This document shows positions 40,101-50,028 of a stretch of 64,000 nucleotides of DNA, piece after piece (the stretch's first letter is position 1; the number at the start of each line of letters is the position of its first letter). This DNA is from Nakazawaea peltata. Lineage: Eukaryota > Ascomycota > Pichiomycetes > Alaninales > Pachysolenaceae. The stretch lies in NCBI GenBank assembly GCA_001599355.1, contig BCGQ01000001.1:933135-997134 (forward strand), written 5' to 3'. The notes under the pieces are model-generated. The model did not search any database, was not told the origin of the DNA, and saw only the letters and a program-made list of their open reading frames with translations. A program made the position numbers and the translations under genes.

Positions 40101-41289
40101 TTATTGGACAAGATACATCATTCTACCACTCTTATCATACCCAATCTTTCTGTCCTTCTTAGTGTCTCTATTAGTAGTACCGTATCTATAACCGATCTGA
40201 CCAACTTTGACATCAGTGAATCTGAAATAACTCTTCTCATTCAGCTTTCTCTCAGAGATAAACGACATAGCAGCCAGCTTAGTCTTTTCGGATTTTGTAT
40301 GCAGATCACTGTGCTCGCCAAGATCACTCAATTTTTCCAAAGTCTTTTGAGCAGGTTCTAAACCGAAAATTTTGGCAGCCTCGATTGGTCCAAATGGTTC
40401 ACTATCGGCAATAGTTAAGAATCTCGATCTTTGAGTTTCTGGAGGAATTGGAATCTCGGTCAAATTCTCCGCACTATCCTTTCTTGACTCCTTTACAGGT
40501 AACATCTTATATATCAGACGTGACATTCTAGTCAATTCTGGGGTAATTAAATTCTAAAAAACTTTGTTAGTATTCCATAAAATCATATGATCCCTAATAT
40601 TTTCAAGCCATTCTCTTCTCAGCATATTGTAAAAGATTCTAACCATGTATGTTGTCTTCAAGACTAATCGAATTTTTTTTAACAGTTCATCATATAAAAC
40701 TGAGAACAGCTTAAAAATAAGGGGCGGGTTTAAAGATACTCACTTTTTCTTTCCATTCCTTCTCAACATTACTCAACTTGACAATCAGCTCCAATCTTGG
40801 GATCTTCAAACCATACTTTACAGCCAGTTCCTGACTACTCAATCCCTTTGATACGATATCATCAATGATCTGTTTCTTTAACTTCACACTGAGTTGGAAA
40901 TTAGTCTTCAATTGGTCATTATCAGGGAATGGTTGTAACTTTCTCTCAAGAGGAGGCTCTCTTTGTTGTCTAGGTCTGGTGACCACCAAATAATTGTCAA
41001 TCAATGAGTTACCTTGATCAAACTCAGGATTAACATATTTAGGAACATGATTGGTCGAACTGTAATAGTACTTATTGAATGGATATTCTCCTTTGAAATT
41101 CTTAGGTCCCAAGAATAAGTCCATCAGCTTCTTCAAATTGGTGGTTTTATATTTTGGCTTCGATCTGAAGTTTTGCTTGACTGGGAATCTAGCATAGGCA
41201 ACAACACGTCTGAATCTTACTTGTTGAAGATTCACACTGCTACCACTGGTACATCCAGCAACATTTTGCAGTCTGATTCCTTGAAACAT
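40101..41289 (-). CDS. MRPS35: Mitochondrial small-subunit ribosomal protein mS45, two exons
   Basis: Component of the mitochondrial 37S ribosomal subunit, specific to fungi. Exon 1 is 41289-40744 and exon 2 is 40553-40101 on the minus strand, giving 332 residues (345 in baker's yeast). Each exon alone looks like a separate small gene, but splicing joins EKEWKEK to NLITPELTRMSRLIYKM in frame. Exon 2 carries the conserved IPIPPETQRSRFLTIADSEP and FGPIEAAKIFGL. The N-terminus is basic (FRRVVAYARFPVKQNFRSK), as expected for a mitochondrial protein. An in-frame Met near the start of exon 2 could mislead an annotation into calling two genes. Confidence 0.88.
40554..40743 (-). other. MRPS35 intron
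   Basis: 190 nt on the minus strand, the only donor in this window that reads GTGAGT. The branch site TACTAAC (40566-40572) lies about 12 nt before the acceptor TTTTTTAG. It lies between codons. Confidence 0.9.
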
Positions 41290-41628
41290 CGTCTACTTCT
41301 ATGTACAGCTATCTGTTCAATCTCGACCTTCAACTATCTTCGACTTTTGAAAATTTTTTTCAACCAAATCTGGGATCTGCCATTTTCTTGGGGACGAGGA
41401 AAGGAGCCAATTTTTTCACGTGTCAATTGACATCAGCAAATTATCAAAGATTTTATATACGAAACAAAGATCAGTTGATCTGTAAAGGGGCTTTAATATA
41501 TTGTATAGTATAGATAAATATGGAGTTGAATTATAGGCCCATTGAAACACAAAAATCGAACATAAATCGTTAAAAAATTATTTTAAAAAAGTGGCCTATC
41601 ATAAGTGTAGTCATGATTGTGATGTAAA
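41290..41628. other. Intergenic region between MRPS35 and SCS7
   Basis: AT-rich, with no supportable gene or notable repeat. It should hold the MRPS35 promoter and the SCS7 3' end. Confidence 0.6.
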
Positions 41629-42771
41629 TTAGTTTTTCTTCTGGTAAACGTCGTCTGCCTTTAATTCAGTGCCGAAGATGACATCCCAGAACTTGGAAGT
41701 AACACCGAATCCCAATTCATAATTTTTGTAGTGGTGTTCCAAATGATATTTTTTGAGTTGAAGGAAATAATCAGGCAATTTGGAGTGGTGTAACAAATAA
41801 TGAGTGACGTCATAAATGATGTATCCCAAGAAACCACCGGCAAACAGTGAACAGCCCATGTAGTAAGGGAAGATGAAGAATACCAACTTAAAGAATGGAT
41901 AACACAAGATCATGAACAACAGTGGAGGCATAACGAGACGTAACTTGTCCATTGGCAAATAATGGTGCACCCCGTGCATCAAAAAATGTAAAGTGAACAG
42001 AATTTGGTTATCTGGCAAGTAATAATCCAAATGGAAAACGAATCTATGTAATAAGTACTCGAGTAAAGTCCAAACGAATAAACCCAATCCCCAAAGGAAA
42101 AAGTGTAATGCGAGAGGTAAATGGGTCAAACCTTGGTAGAAAAAGTAGAAGTTGACTGGAAGCCAAAGAGCAGGAACAACATACCAAGAAGTCTTACTTA
42201 AAGGTTCCAAAAAGTTACCAAAGATAGGAGCAGAACCTTTACCGTAATGTCTTGGTCTATGGATTTGGTCCAAATAGAATTCTTTAGTCCAATTTGCCCT
42301 AAGTACTTGCATTAATAAAGGTCTGTTCAAGTCCAAGAATTTATGCTTGGAGAAATCTTGAGTATAATCGGTCTCTACACTAAGTAATTCTTCGGCAGGT
42401 AATTCTCCAAATTCGGTCGAATCATAGTTAAGTTCTTCCGACATCTTGACCTCGATATTGTGTTTCTGCAACAACTCTCTGGCTTCATCTGGAGTGGCCA
42501 AGTAACCCACATGATAAGACTCGTCCAAAATCTCATATGATGACTCGGAATGTTGATGAGTCAAGATATCAGCCATAATCTCGGTGACATCCTTACCAGC
42601 ATATTCCAAAATCAAATCTTCTCCACCAGGGTGCTCATCAAGGAACGAGGTGACGTTATAAATCTTTCTGTTGTACAAAGAGACCCAGCAGTCTTTGGAG
42701 CTGTTATGGCGGGACAACTGTTCGGCGGTGTACAAAGGCAGCACTTTGCTTTTCTGAGGAGTACCAGACAT
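41629..42771 (-). CDS. SCS7: Sphingolipid fatty-acid alpha-hydroxylase
   Basis: ER membrane enzyme that 2-hydroxylates the very-long-chain fatty acid of ceramides. The frame extends to 42813 but only with a TTG start; the first ATG, at 42771, gives 380 residues (384 in baker's yeast). Residues about 10-90 form a cytochrome b5 domain with heme ligands H47 in EHPGGED and H74 in HQHSESS. The hydroxylase part has the histidine clusters HRFVFHLD, HFLMHGVHHYLP, HYLLHHSKLP and HLEHHYKNYELGF, which bind the di-metal centre, with several membrane spans between. Codon 258 is CTG where Scs7 has Ala (NIAFATHF). Confidence 0.97.
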   Translation of the reverse strand: MSGTPQKSKVLPLYTAEQLSRHNSSKDCWVSLYNRKIYNVTSFLDEHPGGEDLILEYAGKDVTEIMADILTHQHSESSYEILDESYHVGYLATPDEARELLQKHNIEVKMSEELNYDSTEFGELPAEELLSVETDYTQDFSKHKFLDLNRPLLMQVLRANWTKEFYLDQIHRPRHYGKGSAPIFGNFLEPLSKTSWYVVPALWLPVNFYFFYQGLTHLPLALHFFLWGLGLFVWTLLEYLLHRFVFHLDYYLPDNQILFTLHFLMHGVHHYLPMDKLRLVMPPLLFMILCYPFFKLVFFIFPYYMGCSLFAGGFLGYIIYDVTHYLLHHSKLPDYFLQLKKYHLEHHYKNYELGFGVTSKFWDVIFGTELKADDVYQKKN

Positions 42772-43170
42772 GTTTCGGTGGTTGACTTGAGTCTGAACTA
42801 GTTGGCTGATCAAATGGTGTGATGTTTATATTTTACAGATTCGAAAATTTTTATCTTTTCCTTAGTTAAGTTATCGGGAAAAGTTCCGGAAGGGATTTGA
42901 TGAGCAAAATACGAAGGCACATGGAACAAATCGGGATTTGGTCAAAGAAAAATACCTGTGACGTAAATTTCAGAAGCGGTGAGAGAAAAGCACAAAGAGA
43001 GAAGAATTGGATCGATCTAGATCGAGATAGGGGAAGGGTGGGGAGAAGTGAAGTGAATTGAAGTAGGTTTAATTTTTGAGGGTTTAAGTTGATCGAAGGT
43101 TATGGATATGTTGATGGGTTAAATTCAGTTTGAATGATAGTGGGTCATTGACACTCTAATAGAGTTCACA

Positions 43171-43226
43171 GGTCTACTAGCGGTCTACCAGGCCTACTAA
43201 CAGGCCTACTAACAGGCCTACTAACA
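43171..43226. repeat. 12-bp tandem repeat containing TACTAAC
   Basis: Three exact copies of GGCCTACTAACA (43191-43202, 43203-43214, 43215-43226), preceded by diverged copies (GGTCTACTAGC, GGTCTACCA) from 43171. Each exact copy contains the branch-site heptamer TACTAAC followed by AG at the next unit boundary (TACTAACAG). No donor site or coding exon nearby supports splicing. Confidence 0.88.
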
Positions 43227-43501
43227 GCCTACCATCTCAGACACTCAATGCTCCTACTTATCTCTTACCTAACTCCCCCACATAGTTTAAGTGCACTGCG
43301 CTAATTTTCTATGTCTCAGACTGTATTTTAGATACTTTTCCTTTTAATTGCGCATATTAAGAAAAGAAGTCTGAGCGGAATATGTGACGAAGAGACAATA
43401 TTCACCATGGTGGTATAGTTGCTGTGGAGATGTTACAGTTGGTTGTTTTACAGTTTGTATGGACAGACCATTCTGTGATTCAGTTCTCCTATTACGCCGT
43501 A

Positions 43502-43683
43502 CTACTCCCTTCACTTCCTCTTCTCCCTACCCCGTCTACCCCTTACTCCTTACTTATTCTCTCTGCCTATTCCTACTCTCCCCCTACTCCCCTACTTCCC
43601 CTACTTTCTGTCTTCTCTCTGCCTTTTCTGCCTTCCCTTCCTCCTCTTGCTCCTCTCCCTACTCACACTTTTCATATTCCCTC
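43502..43683 (+). repeat. Long polypyrimidine tract
   Basis: About 180 bp of plus strand made almost only of C and T, with scattered single A or G, about 270-450 bp upstream of ZDS1. Units such as CCCCTACT and CTTCCTC repeat irregularly. Confidence 0.85.
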
Positions 43684-43955
43684 AGCGTGTAAATCCCCTA
43701 ACAAACTTAGGAAAAAAATCGACAGAACGAAATTTAAGGGCGGTAAAGACAAAGATACTCGAAATAAAGCTGACAACTGGTGGTATACAATCCATTTAAT
43801 TGACCTATATACGTTCCTTTAGTTAATAGCGGTCGATAATCATACCATTGGTTATCTTCACCGATCACGTTAGCATTTCCATCACTTAGGACCTTCATAC
43901 ACGACCACCAAATCAAGATCCGCCCAAACTCAACGGACGAGTCCCTCATTTTATC

Positions 43956-46781
43956 ATGTCTGCACAACTCAATAGAGCCCCAAGCAAGGATCGTCTGGCT
44001 CTGCATTTGGCTTCGAGCCGATATCCTGTCCAGTCCCATTCGTCTTCCCCGCTGAATTCCCGCTCTGGTAGTACCAGTGCTAGACGGCGCTTAAGTAATC
44101 AGGAATTCCAGGCTGCTACAGATGCCGTTGAACAAGAAATAAACGTTGTGACGCTGTTGAAGAGGTTGTCTATAGGGAACAGTTTGAATTATGACCCGGA
44201 TTTGCCCTATGTGGATGAAGAGATGGAGAATTCCAATAATGGTGCTTCTAATTTCCATGGTAAGGCCAAATCCAGATCACTTCCCTCGACTCCAGTCACT
44301 AAGTCACTTAACACTTTCGTGTCTAACCCCACATCCGACCTCGATACCGATGATTTGGTGCCCTCAGATCTCATGATTGACACAGAAAAGCTCTTATGGG
44401 TGCCGGCAAGTGCTCATCCCGAGATTGCACCAGAGAATTTCAAACAGCATATCCAACAAACCGTTGAAGAATTGACCCAAAAATTGAACAATAAGAACAG
44501 TCTTCACCGCTCTTCATCATTATCCACTAGGACTAGAAAGACTAGTACTGGCGATTTGCAAAAGACCAGAAGTGATCCTCATAGTAGTAGCAGCAGTAGC
44601 AGTGTTAGCAGTACAGACAGCAGTTCATCGGCCAAGACCGTAACTGACGAACTGAAAAGACAACCTTCCATCAAACAATTGACACAGGAATTGCAAAAAT
44701 TGTCTGAAATGGCTGGAATGTCTGTGAATGATGCTGCTACTTTAGCTAGAACATTGTCAACTTCATCATTGGGATACACACAAGTCGAGAGAGATGCATA
44801 TAAGAATAACAATAATGGGAGTGTTGCTGCTGCGGCAGCATCTGTAGACGATCCTCAATCTTCTACTTTGAAGAGATCAAGATATATGTCATATAGACGT
44901 GGATCTATGAGAGGTGATTCATCATTGAGGAGGACTAGTTCTGGAGAACCTAGACAAGGGGTTCTGTCTCCGGCACAGACTCTGCCTCTGCCTCAGACTC
45001 TGCCTCTGCCTCAATCGCTGCCACTTCAGAGACAATCTTCAGATGAGTCGCGTAGATATCAAAGGAGACCTTCTACTTCGGACACTGAGAACCGTCAAAA
45101 ACTGTCTCCTCCACTGCCTTACCCTAAGCAATATCCACAACACCCACAGCAAGCTCATCAACCGCATTCTCATCATCCACAGCAATCTCATCAACCACTA
45201 TCCCGCCAACAGCATTCACACCAACCACAGTCCCACCAACCACATTCATCGCATGGACCCACTACCTCTCAGCATGTTCCATTGAATTCTCAGCGAAGAC
45301 CTTCAACCGGATCTAGATCCCAAGAATCTTACCCACAACAGTCTCAACCTCTTCCAAGTCAACCTCAATTCACAGATAAAGACAGAAGACATCATCGTCG
45401 TAGATATCCTCAACAACCATATCCACCGGCAGGATCTGAAATAGTTGATACTCGTGACGAAGAAGAAACTGATAGTGATGAGAAACCCCCACCTCCCCCT
45501 CCAAAGAACAGCTTACCTTATCAAAAGCAGAGGCAGCAACCGCAGCCACAGCCACAGCCACAACAGTACCCGGCTCTGCAACACCCATCTCAGTCACCAG
45601 AACTCCTAAGAAGAACAAGTAGTGGATCAAGATCTGGAGTCCCACCTCCAAGCCAAATGGCTCCTTCTCCAACTCCACGTCATGTCCAACAACAATATAC
45701 TTCAGCAGCACAATTGTCTCAACAACATGTGGATTCAAGACCTGAACTTGCGTCTAAGCAGAGACCTGCGTTACCTCCAAAGGAAAATGCTTCTCCTGCC
45801 GCGGCTCCAGCTCCAGCTCCTGGTTTGGATAATTCTCCAGCTATCGACTCCAAAAGAAAGAAAGGTTGGAGCTGGTTGAAAGAGAAGAGTGGAGAAAGAC
45901 GTGAACCAGAAGTACAAATCGAGCATTTTGCACAGGAATCACAAAAGACTCAAAGATCGACAAGTGGTGGAAGCATTTCTAGTAACGAAAACCTGAATCA
46001 TACCCGTAATAGACATGGGAGCTATATCAGTTCCAGATCTGATGTGTCTAGTATCACAAGTAAGTCTCCACCAAGCTCTCCTCCAAGAGAAGAAGTATCA
46101 AGAGAGTCTCCAGCAAAGGACGGTAAGAGTATATTAAGTAATTTGTTCAAAAAGAAGGACAAGAAACAAGGCAAGCATAATGAATCTTCGACCAAAGCCA
46201 AATCTCCATTGCCTTCTCCACCTCAATCCTCCGACGGCTTCAAGACACATAATGATACCGAATCCGAAGGATTACAACCGGCTCTTGAATTACGTAAGAA
46301 GAGATCTACAGGAATGATGGGAGTTTCAGAAGAGCAACGTTCGTCATATCAAGATGGAAATAACCTTCAACAGCAACCACGGTCTCAAGAGCATTCACCT
46401 AAACAGTACGATGAAGAAGCGGAGAATTTGAAATCCACTTTGAAGATCGAACCTCGTCATGAGAAACCAAATCAGCCCATCAAGTACACTGACAGTGCCT
46501 TTGGATTCCCATTACCTCCACTGTCCCATTCGACATTGGTCATGCTGGATTACAGATTCCCAATTCACGTTGAACGTGCTATCTATCGGTTGTCCCACTT
46601 GAAGTTGGCCAATCCAAAGAGACCATTACGTCAACAGGTGTTACTTTCCAATTTCATGTACCTGTACTTGAATTTGGTGAACCACTCGTTGTACATCCAA
46701 CAGCAGCAGATGCAGGACCTGGAGATCGAAATGACCGACGATAATACTGGTTACCAAAGTGAGGAGATCATGATGGGGTAG
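43956..46781 (+). CDS. ZDS1: Zds1/Zds2-family regulator of PP2A-Cdc55
   Basis: Zds proteins bind Cdc55 and control PP2A in mitotic entry and exit, polarity and silencing. The product has 941 residues (915 for Zds1, 942 for Zds2). Near the N-terminus, TDAVEQEINVVTLLKRLS and DTEKLLWVPASAHPEIAP are the conserved Zds blocks. The centre is long, disordered and rich in Gln, Pro, Ser and His (for example QQSHQPLSRQQHSHQPQSH). The C-terminal Zds_C domain (about 845-915) is well kept: YTDSAFGFPLPPLSHSTLV, RAIYRLSHLKL and RQQVLLSNFMYLYLNLVNHS. Several CTG codons fall in the repeat at 44985-45030; read as alanine they give APAPQTAPAPQ, a normal disordered composition. Whether it is nearer Zds1 or Zds2 is not decidable, since most yeasts have one gene. 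Confidence 0.9.
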   Translation: MSAQLNRAPSKDRLALHLASSRYPVQSHSSSPLNSRSGSTSARRRLSNQEFQAATDAVEQEINVVTLLKRLSIGNSLNYDPDLPYVDEEMENSNNGASNFHGKAKSRSLPSTPVTKSLNTFVSNPTSDLDTDDLVPSDLMIDTEKLLWVPASAHPEIAPENFKQHIQQTVEELTQKLNNKNSLHRSSSLSTRTRKTSTGDLQKTRSDPHSSSSSSSVSSTDSSSSAKTVTDELKRQPSIKQLTQELQKLSEMAGMSVNDAATLARTLSTSSLGYTQVERDAYKNNNNGSVAAAAASVDDPQSSTLKRSRYMSYRRGSMRGDSSLRRTSSGEPRQGVLSPAQTLPLPQTLPLPQSLPLQRQSSDESRRYQRRPSTSDTENRQKLSPPLPYPKQYPQHPQQAHQPHSHHPQQSHQPLSRQQHSHQPQSHQPHSSHGPTTSQHVPLNSQRRPSTGSRSQESYPQQSQPLPSQPQFTDKDRRHHRRRYPQQPYPPAGSEIVDTRDEEETDSDEKPPPPPPKNSLPYQKQRQQPQPQPQPQQYPALQHPSQSPELLRRTSSGSRSGVPPPSQMAPSPTPRHVQQQYTSAAQLSQQHVDSRPELASKQRPALPPKENASPAAAPAPAPGLDNSPAIDSKRKKGWSWLKEKSGERREPEVQIEHFAQESQKTQRSTSGGSISSNENLNHTRNRHGSYISSRSDVSSITSKSPPSSPPREEVSRESPAKDGKSILSNLFKKKDKKQGKHNESSTKAKSPLPSPPQSSDGFKTHNDTESEGLQPALELRKKRSTGMMGVSEEQRSSYQDGNNLQQQPRSQEHSPKQYDEEAENLKSTLKIEPRHEKPNQPIKYTDSAFGFPLPPLSHSTLVMLDYRFPIHVERAIYRLSHLKLANPKRPLRQQVLLSNFMYLYLNLVNHSLYIQQQQMQDLEIEMTDDNTGYQSEEIMMG

Positions 46782-46822
46782 AATTAGATGCATCTATATA
46801 TTAATGAAAAGACTGTACATAT

Positions 46823-47629
46823 TTATAAAATAGAAAAGAAGGTGTAGAGTCCAACTAGGAGAAGTATCCAGTAGAGGTATTTCCATTGAGGATGTCCTGT
46901 ATAGTCTGGGGTCAAGCTAGGGAGTCCCATATAATTGCAAAAAGAATGGGCAAGAATACATCCATAGATTCCAGAGTCCCAATTGAAGTAGACTTTGTTA
47001 GTCAAGATACCGAAGGCGGAAGTATAAATGAACTGGATCAATGAAGACACTATAGATTGAGTCCAATTACCATTGAGAGCATGAATTTCTAATAATCGAC
47101 GGAAATGAGCCGTCCCAAAGAGGAGTGGTGTATAATAGGTGAGGGTCAGTTCGGAGATCCCCGAGCCTCTGTATGCGGAGTTACAGAGCAGTGTGTACAC
47201 GACCTCTTCTGTTATAGGCAGGATGATATAATTTCTCCAAATGATGTTGGGGTCGTTAGTCTCGAATTTACCCAATTCTCCTATCAAGAATTGGTCGATG
47301 AGAACCCCATTGAACAACACCATGAACAACAGTAGCACTTTGAAGGAATTGATGAGCTGATTAGCAGAAACTAGAACGAACCCTGTGTCAACAGCCACTT
47401 GCCAAATCGAGCCTGCGCTAACCCAATGACTTAAATACATCAAAACAAACACCAATCCAGTTACACTCAGGATCAGCACTCGTACCATCCGTTGAAATAT
47501 CAACTCTCTCTCTGGATCAAGTCTGATTGACCTTGGAGATGGGACATGAATAGGAAGATATATTGCTACTACATACCACACTGCGAGACATATCGCCACA
47601 CAGTGACTCATATACATAGACGAACTCAT
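46823..47629 (-). CDS. RCE1: CAAX prenyl protease Rce1
   Basis: ER intramembrane endopeptidase that removes the last three residues of farnesylated or geranylgeranylated CAAX proteins such as Ras and a-factor. The open frame reaches 47650 through a TTG; the first ATG is at 47629, giving 268 residues (315 in baker's yeast). Catalytic features are in order: E141-E142 in PITEEVVYT, H175 in FGTAHFRR, and H228 with N232 in AHSFCNYMGLP. Several hydrophobic segments surround them. The N-terminus is shorter than in baker's yeast, but no core element is missing. Confidence 0.94.
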   Translation of the reverse strand: MSSSMYMSHCVAICLAVWYVVAIYLPIHVPSPRSIRLDPERELIFQRMVRVLILSVTGLVFVLMYLSHWVSAGSIWQVAVDTGFVLVSANQLINSFKVLLLFMVLFNGVLIDQFLIGELGKFETNDPNIIWRNYIILPITEEVVYTLLCNSAYRGSGISELTLTYYTPLLFGTAHFRRLLEIHALNGNWTQSIVSSLIQFIYTSAFGILTNKVYFNWDSGIYGCILAHSFCNYMGLPSLTPDYTGHPQWKYLYWILLLVGLYTFFSIL

Positions 47630-47808
47630 ATGGAATTGCAATATACACAATATTATAGGTTTTGGACTGATTCAAAGTCAAATGTTAGCCCCAAATGGGG
47701 TCCTGAGGTAAGAATATCATATTGCCTAATTGGGACTTTTGGTGAATTTGACACTACTGTTTCCAGTTACCCCCAATTACCCCTAATTTATTGAGTTAAT
47801 TTATTGAC

Positions 47809-49713
47809 TCAATTATTCTTACCCCAATACGAACCTCTTAAAAACCATAACGACAGAAGAACCATAACACTTATCGATCCCGACAGGATCAGAACATTGG
47901 AATAATCCATCTCTGGCTCAGGTTCCAAACCTGGTGTATGATCTGCCGGGAAACACAGCAGCTCCACTAATTTGACAAAGAGCTCATTTAAAGAAGAATA
48001 CCACTTAGAAGATGTATGTACAGGCAGTGGGAGGAAGATACTCTTTGTGTACAGCTCTGGCTGCATGATAGACCGTTGCTGTTGACGATCGAGATCCAGT
48101 TTCAACAGAATGAAAACCACAGGTAATTGGTCCAAATGGGGGTATTTCTCTCGAAGATCTACGAGACTTTGGAACGAATCAGGATCCAGAGAATCGTATG
48201 CAAAACATAAAATATCACACAGATCTAATCTCAGTTGATTTTCCAATATCAGTGGCTCCAATTCACCCAATTCCTCTAAAATTAAATAACACTGTTTTCC
48301 TCCCTTTAATTCTACAGTATTAGCTACGATTCGAGGTTGAATAGTGGGAGAATACATGTCACTGTATTCCCTGCCCAAAAACAGCTCCATCAAAGATGTT
48401 TTACCACTCAGGGGAGCTCCTACAACAAAACAGTTGAAAACTGACCTATCAGTAACCCCTGTCCTATATACTTTACCTTTACGATGTCTAGTTTTCCTCA
48501 GTCTGGTGATTTTAAGCAGTGATGTCGTACTTCCATTCTTAGATTCGAATCCCAAATGCAGTAAATACAGAAGCGTAGTCTTATATTCTAAGAAAGTTAC
48601 CATTGTCCATTGGGCTAACCATCCTTGTAATGTGACATATCCTTGTTCATTGCATACGACACACAGAGGAAAGTTTTGTTCTTGCCAAAATTTGGGGATA
48701 CCTGGCGTCGGTTTGAATAATGTCATCAATTCTTCTCCATTTAAACCTCCGTCATTATCCTTATCGAAGATCAAGAATAAATCTACGAAGAATTTATATC
48801 CTATAGGTGACAATTCGACACTGGCATGTTGAGGAACATCATATTTAGGATAGAGAAAGTCATCACTTAAAGAGAGAGAATCTGTATAATGGAAGGACCG
48901 TAAAATTGACCAACAAGTCTCATGTCTACCACTTTCTACGTAATATTTCATCAACAGTAAGAACCCTTCGACTTTAATTCCTTCTGGGCCGAAACATCCT
49001 GGGATAATCCCATTCAATAATTCTCGAATTTCTTCATACTCGTTAATATCAAGGCTCTTTCCGAAACATTTCCTTTGAAGAGCCAGAAATTCTTTAGTAT
49101 CCAACACCCCATCTTGATCTTTATCACATAAAAAGAAGATTCTCTCGAAAGCGTCGATACACAATTGCTTCAAATTCCCCTCCTTATAGTCAAATATAGG
49201 AGAAATTGGATGTGTCACAGCCCTCTGACAGATGTAAAACAGTTGGTTGACGTTATAGTTATCCTTGGCACTACATTTGACACACGATTCGATCTCTTTG
49301 AAATCCTTAAGCAAGGGAAGGAAATCATCGGTGACATTTTCTTCGGTGTAAGTGTCAGATTTGTTCATTGTTACCACCACCGGCAAATTCACTCCCATAG
49401 AACGGAACATCATGATCCAATAGAGAGAGATTCTTTCATAAGTGTAATGATCGGAGTAAACGAGCCATATGACATCGGCTTGGCGGATCTCTCTTTGGAG
49501 ATTGGCCAAATCTGAAGTGGAAGTGTCGATCAAAACCGAATATGACGGCGAATATGGAGATGATGAGAAGTCTTTGGGTACCACGACTTCTGGAATCACA
49601 TGTTGAATATTTGGAATGAAGGTTTCTTTGACCAATGCCGTGATTAAAGATGATTTTCCAACACCTTCATCACCACAGACTACAATTCTGATAGGGTCAG
49701 TTCTTCCAGACAT
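47809..49713 (-). CDS. GEM1: Mitochondrial Rho GTPase Gem1 (Miro)
   Basis: Tail-anchored outer-membrane GTPase that regulates the ERMES contact sites and mitochondrial inheritance. The product has 634 residues (662 in baker's yeast). The first GTPase domain has the P-loop GDEGVGKSS (14-22) and MNKSD (116-120). Two EF-hands follow, DKDQDGVLDTKE (197-208) and DKDNDGGLNGEE (317-328), each with its Ca-binding acidic residues. The second GTPase-like domain has GAPLSGKTS (432-440). A single hydrophobic segment close to the C-terminus (about 608-626), followed by a short basic tail, is the membrane anchor. It is divergent from PRE10. Confidence 0.97.
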   Translation of the reverse strand: MSGRTDPIRIVVCGDEGVGKSSLITALVKETFIPNIQHVIPEVVVPKDFSSSPYSPSYSVLIDTSTSDLANLQREIRQADVIWLVYSDHYTYERISLYWIMMFRSMGVNLPVVVTMNKSDTYTEENVTDDFLPLLKDFKEIESCVKCSAKDNYNVNQLFYICQRAVTHPISPIFDYKEGNLKQLCIDAFERIFFLCDKDQDGVLDTKEFLALQRKCFGKSLDINEYEEIRELLNGIIPGCFGPEGIKVEGFLLLMKYYVESGRHETCWSILRSFHYTDSLSLSDDFLYPKYDVPQHASVELSPIGYKFFVDLFLIFDKDNDGGLNGEELMTLFKPTPGIPKFWQEQNFPLCVVCNEQGYVTLQGWLAQWTMVTFLEYKTTLLYLLHLGFESKNGSTTSLLKITRLRKTRHRKGKVYRTGVTDRSVFNCFVVGAPLSGKTSLMELFLGREYSDMYSPTIQPRIVANTVELKGGKQCYLILEELGELEPLILENQLRLDLCDILCFAYDSLDPDSFQSLVDLREKYPHLDQLPVVFILLKLDLDRQQQRSIMQPELYTKSIFLPLPVHTSSKWYSSLNELFVKLVELLCFPADHTPGLEPEPEMDYSNVLILSGSISVMVLLSLWFLRGSYWGKNN

Positions 49714-50028
49714 GATTTTGGTTAAGCAAGTGCCACTGGTTGTGTCTGTCTGTACCTCAACTAGCTCTGCTCTTCAGTATAGTAAACAGATGTATTTTGA
49801 GAGCCTCTATATTTCCCAAAACGGAAATTTAATACTCAGATCTTGATAGTCGTCGCGATCCTTGTACCGCCCCTATATATCCCAAATAAGAAATAAAACA
49901 CCATTTTCATACAATTCGTAAACTTTCAGCAAAATTCCTCGCCTCCAGTGATTCTTTTCCTACTTTTAAACGCTGATGAAAAGGAGACGTGGATACCACT
50001 TGGACAATAGATAGACTAGTGGAATAAA
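49714..50028. other. Divergent promoter region of GEM1 and PRE10
   Basis: 315 bp shared by the two start codons. I found no full PACE element (GGTGGCAAA) here; the nearest is GTGCCACTGG near 49729. The Rpn4-like sites of PRE10 lie instead inside its intron. Confidence 0.6.

Larger units (their letters stand above)
42772..43955. other. Intergenic region, divergent promoters of SCS7 and ZDS1
   Basis: About 1.2 kb without a supportable gene; the two overlapping plus-strand frames of 102 and 132 codons at 43384-43822 are products of a pyrimidine tract. It includes a 12-bp minisatellite (43171-43226) and a long pyrimidine tract (43502-43683), listed separately. TACACGACC occurs at 43898-43906. 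Confidence 0.6.

Noticed and set aside
40101-40535. A separate small gene starting at the Met near the start of MRPS35 exon 2
   Set aside because: Splicing at GTGAGT/TACTAAC/AG joins it in frame to the upstream exon and matches the known mS45 protein.
43191-43226. Repeated TACTAAC heptamers as real branch sites
   Set aside because: They are explained by a 12-bp tandem repeat; no donor or spliced exon is evident.
43384-43822. Two overlapping frames of 102 and 132 codons
   Set aside because: They are translations of a polypyrimidine tract (Pro/Leu/Ser only) and have no coding signature.
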